56,952 nt of DNA from positions 1-56,952 of the forward strand of contig CAMCPM010000013.1 in NCBI GenBank assembly GCA_945876755.1, read 5' to 3'. This stretch comes from an uncultured Clostridia bacterium. GTDB lineage: Bacteria; Bacillota; Clostridia; Oscillospirales; Ruminococcaceae. The notes below the pieces were generated by a model. The model worked only from the letters and a program-made list of their open reading frames with translations. It was not told where the DNA came from and did not search any database. Position 1 is the stretch's first letter; each line of letters opens with the position of its first letter. Positions 53,798-56,952 of this stretch are shown here, piece after piece. A program made the translations under genes and the position numbers.

Positions 53798-55159
53798 ATG
53801 CCTGTTGTAAAATCTAAAAACAAAGCTCTTAAGCCTGCTGCAACAATTGTACTTAGCTTTGCTATAGTAATTGCTATAGGCTCTTTTTTATTAATGCTTC
53901 CTATATCGTCGTCAACGGGAAGCTTTACTAATCCTCTTACAGCAATATTTACAGCAACATCTGCTACCTGCGTTACCGGACTTGTTGTAGTTGATACCGG
54001 TACTTTCTGGAGTGAATTCGGCCAGATCATTATTCTCCTTATGATACAAATCGGAGGACTTGGTTTTGTAACGCTTGTTTCATTTTTTAACTTTCTGATA
54101 AGAAAGAAAATGGAGCTTCGTTCTATTCAAGTAGCTTCGGAATCGGTAAATACATCAGGTTTTTACGATGTTAAAACCCTTGTAAGATATGTAATAAGCA
54201 TTTCATTTATCTGTGAATTTGCAGGTGCTCTTTTACTTATGACAACTTTTGTGCCGCGATATGGTATTTATGGCATATATATTTCATTTTTTATTGCTAT
54301 ATCAGCATTCTGCAACGCAGGCTTTGATATTATGGGAGCTGTTGAGACTCCATATTGCAGTTTAACAACACTTTCATCAGATCCTGTAGTTATGACAGTA
54401 GTACCTTTGTTGATCATCGCGGGCGGACTTGGTTTTTTGGTGTGGATGGATATAATAACATACCGCCGCAGAAAACGTCTCAGTCTCCAGTCGAAAATAG
54501 TGCTTCTTTTTACACTTATCCTTATTGTGACCGGAACCATACTTACACTAATTACCGAGTGGAGCAATCCTTTAACTATTGGCAATATGAGCGTAGGAAA
54601 CAAAATTGTCAATAGCCTTTTTCACTCTGTTTCTTTAAGAACCGCCGGATTTAACACCGTTGACCTTGCTTCAATGCACTCAATAACCAAACTTATATCA
54701 CTTTTCTTTATGTTTATAGGCGTTGCTCCCGGTTCGACCGGAGGCGGTATTAAAATTACCACGTTTTCAATTATAATTATGACAGTTGTCAGTGTTATAA
54801 AAAATAAAAATGATACAATAATTATGGGCAGAAAAATAGACAAAGAATCAGTTTATAAAGCTCTTTCAATTATTATTCTTGCTGCACTTATTACAAGCAC
54901 AACAGCTGTTATTTTATTTTATAATAATACCGGAGTTACAGGTATCGACGCTGCGTTTGAAGCTGTTTCTGCTATTGCAACAACCGGATTAAGTGTAGGA
55001 GTATCAGGTATAAGCGGTATTATTTCAAGAATAATTCTATCTATTACGATGTTTATCGGCAGAGTCGGTCCTGTTTCATTTGCAATTTCATTATCGACAA
55101 ATCGTGATAATATTATTAAAAATGAAGTTTATCCTGAGGGAAAAATGATGGTCGGTTAA
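53798..55159 (+). CDS. TrkH/KtrB-family potassium transporter subunit
   Basis: A 453-residue membrane protein with four repeated M1-P-M2 units. The four selectivity segments are visible: SATCVTGL, SAFCNAGFD, SLRTAGFN and AIATTGLSVG, each with the central Gly of the family. It carries K+ (or Na+-coupled K+) uptake. It normally works with a cytoplasmic TrkA/KtrA RCK ring; no such gene is next to it, and the next gene is a methyltransferase. A partner must be encoded elsewhere. Confidence 0.9.
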   Translation: MPVVKSKNKALKPAATIVLSFAIVIAIGSFLLMLPISSSTGSFTNPLTAIFTATSATCVTGLVVVDTGTFWSEFGQIIILLMIQIGGLGFVTLVSFFNFLIRKKMELRSIQVASESVNTSGFYDVKTLVRYVISISFICEFAGALLLMTTFVPRYGIYGIYISFFIAISAFCNAGFDIMGAVETPYCSLTTLSSDPVVMTVVPLLIIAGGLGFLVWMDIITYRRRKRLSLQSKIVLLFTLILIVTGTILTLITEWSNPLTIGNMSVGNKIVNSLFHSVSLRTAGFNTVDLASMHSITKLISLFFMFIGVAPGSTGGGIKITTFSIIIMTVVSVIKNKNDTIIMGRKIDKESVYKALSIIILAALITSTTAVILFYNNTGVTGIDAAFEAVSAIATTGLSVGVSGISGIISRIILSITMFIGRVGPVSFAISLSTNRDNIIKNEVYPEGKMMVG

Positions 55160-55175
55160 TCGGAAAGGAACAAAT

Positions 55176-55919
55176 ATGTCCGAATATACTTTTGAATCTT
55201 TAAGAAATGAAATTGATATTTGCGTATCAGATGAGCATAAATTCGGTACGGATGCATTTTTACTGGCTGATTTTGCTTCTCCGAGAAGAAAAGATAAGGT
55301 CTGTGATTTAGGTACAGGCTGCGGAATTATTCCATTGCTTATGCACATAAGCTTTTGTCCAAGTGTAATTTATGGAATTGATATACAACAACAGGCTATT
55401 GAACAATTTAATATTACGGTTAAAAGAAACAAGCTTGAAAATATTTTTCCGGTACACGCAGATTTAAAAGAGCTTTGGAGCAATGCGCCACTTGGAATGT
55501 TAGACGTTGTCACCTGTAATCCTCCTTATAAAGCAGCAAATGCAGGCATTGAAAGTTTTGCTGACGCTCATAAAATTGCAAGGCATGAAATACTTTGCAA
55601 TATAAACGATGTTTGCAGAGCAGCGTCGAGACTTCTTAAATTCGGTGGAAAGCTTTGTCTGTGTAATCGCCCTGAAAGATTGGCAGATGTTATTTCCGCT
55701 ATGAAAGCCAATGATATAGAACCTAAAACTGCAAGATTTGTAAGTAAAACTCCGGCTGACGCTCCATGGCTTTTTCTTATTGAGGGAAAGAAAGGCGGAA
55801 AATCCTTTATGAAAGTGCTCCCGCAGCTTTATATTAACGGTTCAGATGGATTTTCGGAAGAACTGCTTAATATTTACGGTGGCGGAAAAACTAACGATTA
55901 CTTAAATAAAAAGGATTGA
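55176..55919 (+). CDS. TrmN6/YfiC-like adenine N6-methyltransferase
   Basis: A 247-residue class I methyltransferase. SAM motif I is DLGTGCGIIPLL (about 45-56) and the N6-adenine motif IV is NPPY (about 115). The family includes tRNA1(Val) A37 N6-methyltransferases. It lies five bases before rsmI, a common pairing in Firmicutes (yabB-yabC order). Confidence 0.88.
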   Translation: MSEYTFESLRNEIDICVSDEHKFGTDAFLLADFASPRRKDKVCDLGTGCGIIPLLMHISFCPSVIYGIDIQQQAIEQFNITVKRNKLENIFPVHADLKELWSNAPLGMLDVVTCNPPYKAANAGIESFADAHKIARHEILCNINDVCRAASRLLKFGGKLCLCNRPERLADVISAMKANDIEPKTARFVSKTPADAPWLFLIEGKKGGKSFMKVLPQLYINGSDGFSEELLNIYGGGKTNDYLNKKD

Positions 55920-55923
55920 TTGT

Positions 55924-56754
55924 ATGTCAGGCAAGCTTTTTGTTGTGGGAACTCCAATCGGAAATCTCGGTGATATTACTTACCGTGCAGTAGAGACTCT
56001 GAAAAATGTTGATTTTATATGCGCTGAGGACACGCGTGTTACTGTTAAGCTTCTTAATCATTTTGATATAAAAAAGCAGTTAGTCAGTTATCACGAACAT
56101 TCCGCAATGCAGGTTTCTGAGAGCATTGTTAATCGTATTCTTGCCGGTGAAAGCTGTGCAGTTGTTTCTGATGCAGGAATGCCATGCATTTCTGACCCCG
56201 GAGAAGACTTGATAAGGCAGTGTATAGACAAAGAAATATCTATAGAGGTTATTCCAGGCCCTACGGCAATGGCTTCTGCCGTTGCTGTGAGTGGACTATC
56301 CACATCCCGTTTTTCTTTTGAGGGATTTTTATCAGTTACTAAAAAGCAGCGTTATGAACATCTCGAATCCGTTGCTAAAGACACACATACATTAATTTTT
56401 TATGAAGCACCTCATAAGCTTGTAAGCACTCTTAACGATATGCTTGAATATTTTGGAAACAGAAGTATTTCATTGTGCCGGGAGCTTACCAAAATTCATG
56501 AAGAAGTCATAAGAACAACTATACTCGGAGCCATTGAATATTACACCGATAAAAATCCAAAGGGTGAATATGTTTTAGTTGTTGAGGGGTACAATAAAGA
56601 ATATACTGCCAAAGAAATTACAATAGATGATGCTGTTGCAGAAGCTCAGCGCCTCATCAGCGGCGGAATGCGCGCTGTGGACGCTTGTAAGGAAGCCGCA
56701 AGAATTACCGGATTGAAAAAAAGCGATATTTATTCAAAATTACAGTCAAAATAA
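55924..56754 (+). CDS. rsmI: 16S rRNA C1402 2'-O-methyltransferase
   Basis: A 276-residue RsmI of the tetrapyrrole-methylase fold. The N-terminal GTPIGNLGDITYRA, CAEDTRVT and SDAGMPCISDPG segments are typical. It methylates C1402 in the decoding centre. It ends at a bidirectional terminator. Confidence 0.96.
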   Translation: MSGKLFVVGTPIGNLGDITYRAVETLKNVDFICAEDTRVTVKLLNHFDIKKQLVSYHEHSAMQVSESIVNRILAGESCAVVSDAGMPCISDPGEDLIRQCIDKEISIEVIPGPTAMASAVAVSGLSTSRFSFEGFLSVTKKQRYEHLESVAKDTHTLIFYEAPHKLVSTLNDMLEYFGNRSISLCRELTKIHEEVIRTTILGAIEYYTDKNPKGEYVLVVEGYNKEYTAKEITIDDAVAEAQRLISGGMRAVDACKEAARITGLKKSDIYSKLQSK

Positions 56755-56780
56755 ATCGGACAAATGGTGAACAAAACATA

Positions 56781-56825
56781 AAAATCCCGCCGAAATTCAG
56801 TTTTTACTGAACCTAAGCGGGATTT
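56781..56825. terminator. Bidirectional terminator after rsmI
   Basis: AAATCCCGC (56782-56790) pairs with GCGGGATTT (56817-56825), with an inner CAG/CTG stem in the loop. It separates convergent rsmI and the GGGtGRT gene. Confidence 0.85.
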
Positions 56826-56862
56826 GTTGTTATTAGTCAAATGCCGTATTTAAGCCGTTTGA

Positions 56863-56952
56863 TTAGCCCTTCATAGCCTCTTCAACCGCAACAGCACAAG
56901 CAACAGTAGCACCAACCATAGGATTGTTGCCCATGCCGATAAGACCCATCAT
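56863..56952 (-). CDS. GGGtGRT-family protein, C-terminal 29 residues
   Basis: The frame runs in from the right edge and ends at TAA (56865-56863). The visible tail (GLIGMGNNPMVGATVACAVA and then VEEAMKG) matches the C-terminus I know for GGGtGRT proteins, a conserved anaerobe family linked to [FeFe]-hydrogenase-like metabolism by context. Only the end is present, so the identification rests on this short motif. Confidence 0.7.
   Translation of the reverse strand: MMGLIGMGNNPMVGATVACAVAVEEAMKG

Noticed and set aside
1-56952. CRISPR arrays, insertion sequences or other mobile elements
   Set aside because: No regular direct repeats, transposase genes or terminal inverted repeats were found on reading through both strands.

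Overview
The window is a gene-dense, low-GC stretch (roughly 35-40% GC by eye) of a chromosome from a spore-forming Clostridia member, most likely in the Ruminococcaceae/Oscillospirales. Supporting signs are the Firmicutes gene order pyrH-frr-uppS-cdsA-dxr-rseP-ispG-polC, a Gram-positive PolC replicase, SpoIVB plus a SpoIVFB-like protease, a YmfF/YmfH peptidase pair, the rplS-lepB-rbgA-rnhB block, and a GGGtGRT-family protein at the right edge. There is no phage, insertion sequence, CRISPR array or rRNA. No gap without a gene exceeds about 225 bases.

Layout, left to right. 1-2081: M16-type peptidases (ymfH partial, ymfF). 2200-3225: a Xer-type recombinase on the + strand. 3266-5117: an ABC permease and a shortened membrane-fusion protein with no ATPase gene. 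5220-5537: tRNA genes Val-Asp-Gly-Cys on the - strand. 5695-6924: spoIVB. 7151-8810: a small membrane protein and a LacI-family regulator on the + strand. 8864-12210: hslO, a methyltransferase, a TrpR-like yerC, and lysA. 12248-18768: tig-clpP-clpX and lon-engB proteostasis genes. 18868-24829: a phosphoesterase, thrC, yraN, rnhB, rbgA, lepB, rplS, and the radical-SAM-linked gene. 24816-32949: a long - strand run from tmk down to a radical SAM gene, passing mltG, a U32 peptidase and a spoIVF-like pair. 33112-33942: a cysteine-rich protein. 34022-41457: the histidine operon hisZ-G-D-C-B-H-F-(TIGR04076)-I-E, lacking hisA. 41545-52241: pyrH to polC. 52378-53573: two membrane-linked genes. 53798-56754: trkH, a tRNA-type methyltransferase and rsmI on the + strand.

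The content is mostly housekeeping: protein quality control (trigger factor, ClpXP, Lon, Hsp33), isoprenoid and envelope precursor synthesis (IspC, IspG, UppS, CdsA, MltG), replication, translation, and histidine, lysine and threonine synthesis. Two pieces of the sporulation sigma-K checkpoint (SpoIVB, and a SpoIVFB-like protease with a small membrane partner) occur in separate transcription units.

No obviously new multi-gene system stands out. The most interesting signals are regulatory and structural: a possible H-type pseudoknot just before the clpP ribosome binding site; a perfect 13-bp hairpin that buries the ribosome binding site of the spoIVF-like pair; a palindromic operator at the hisZ start that could be the target of the YerC/HisR-like protein encoded 30 kb away; an SGNH-fold protein that has lost its catalytic positions; a his operon without hisA but with a TIGR04076 gene; and a HisI with altered metal ligands.
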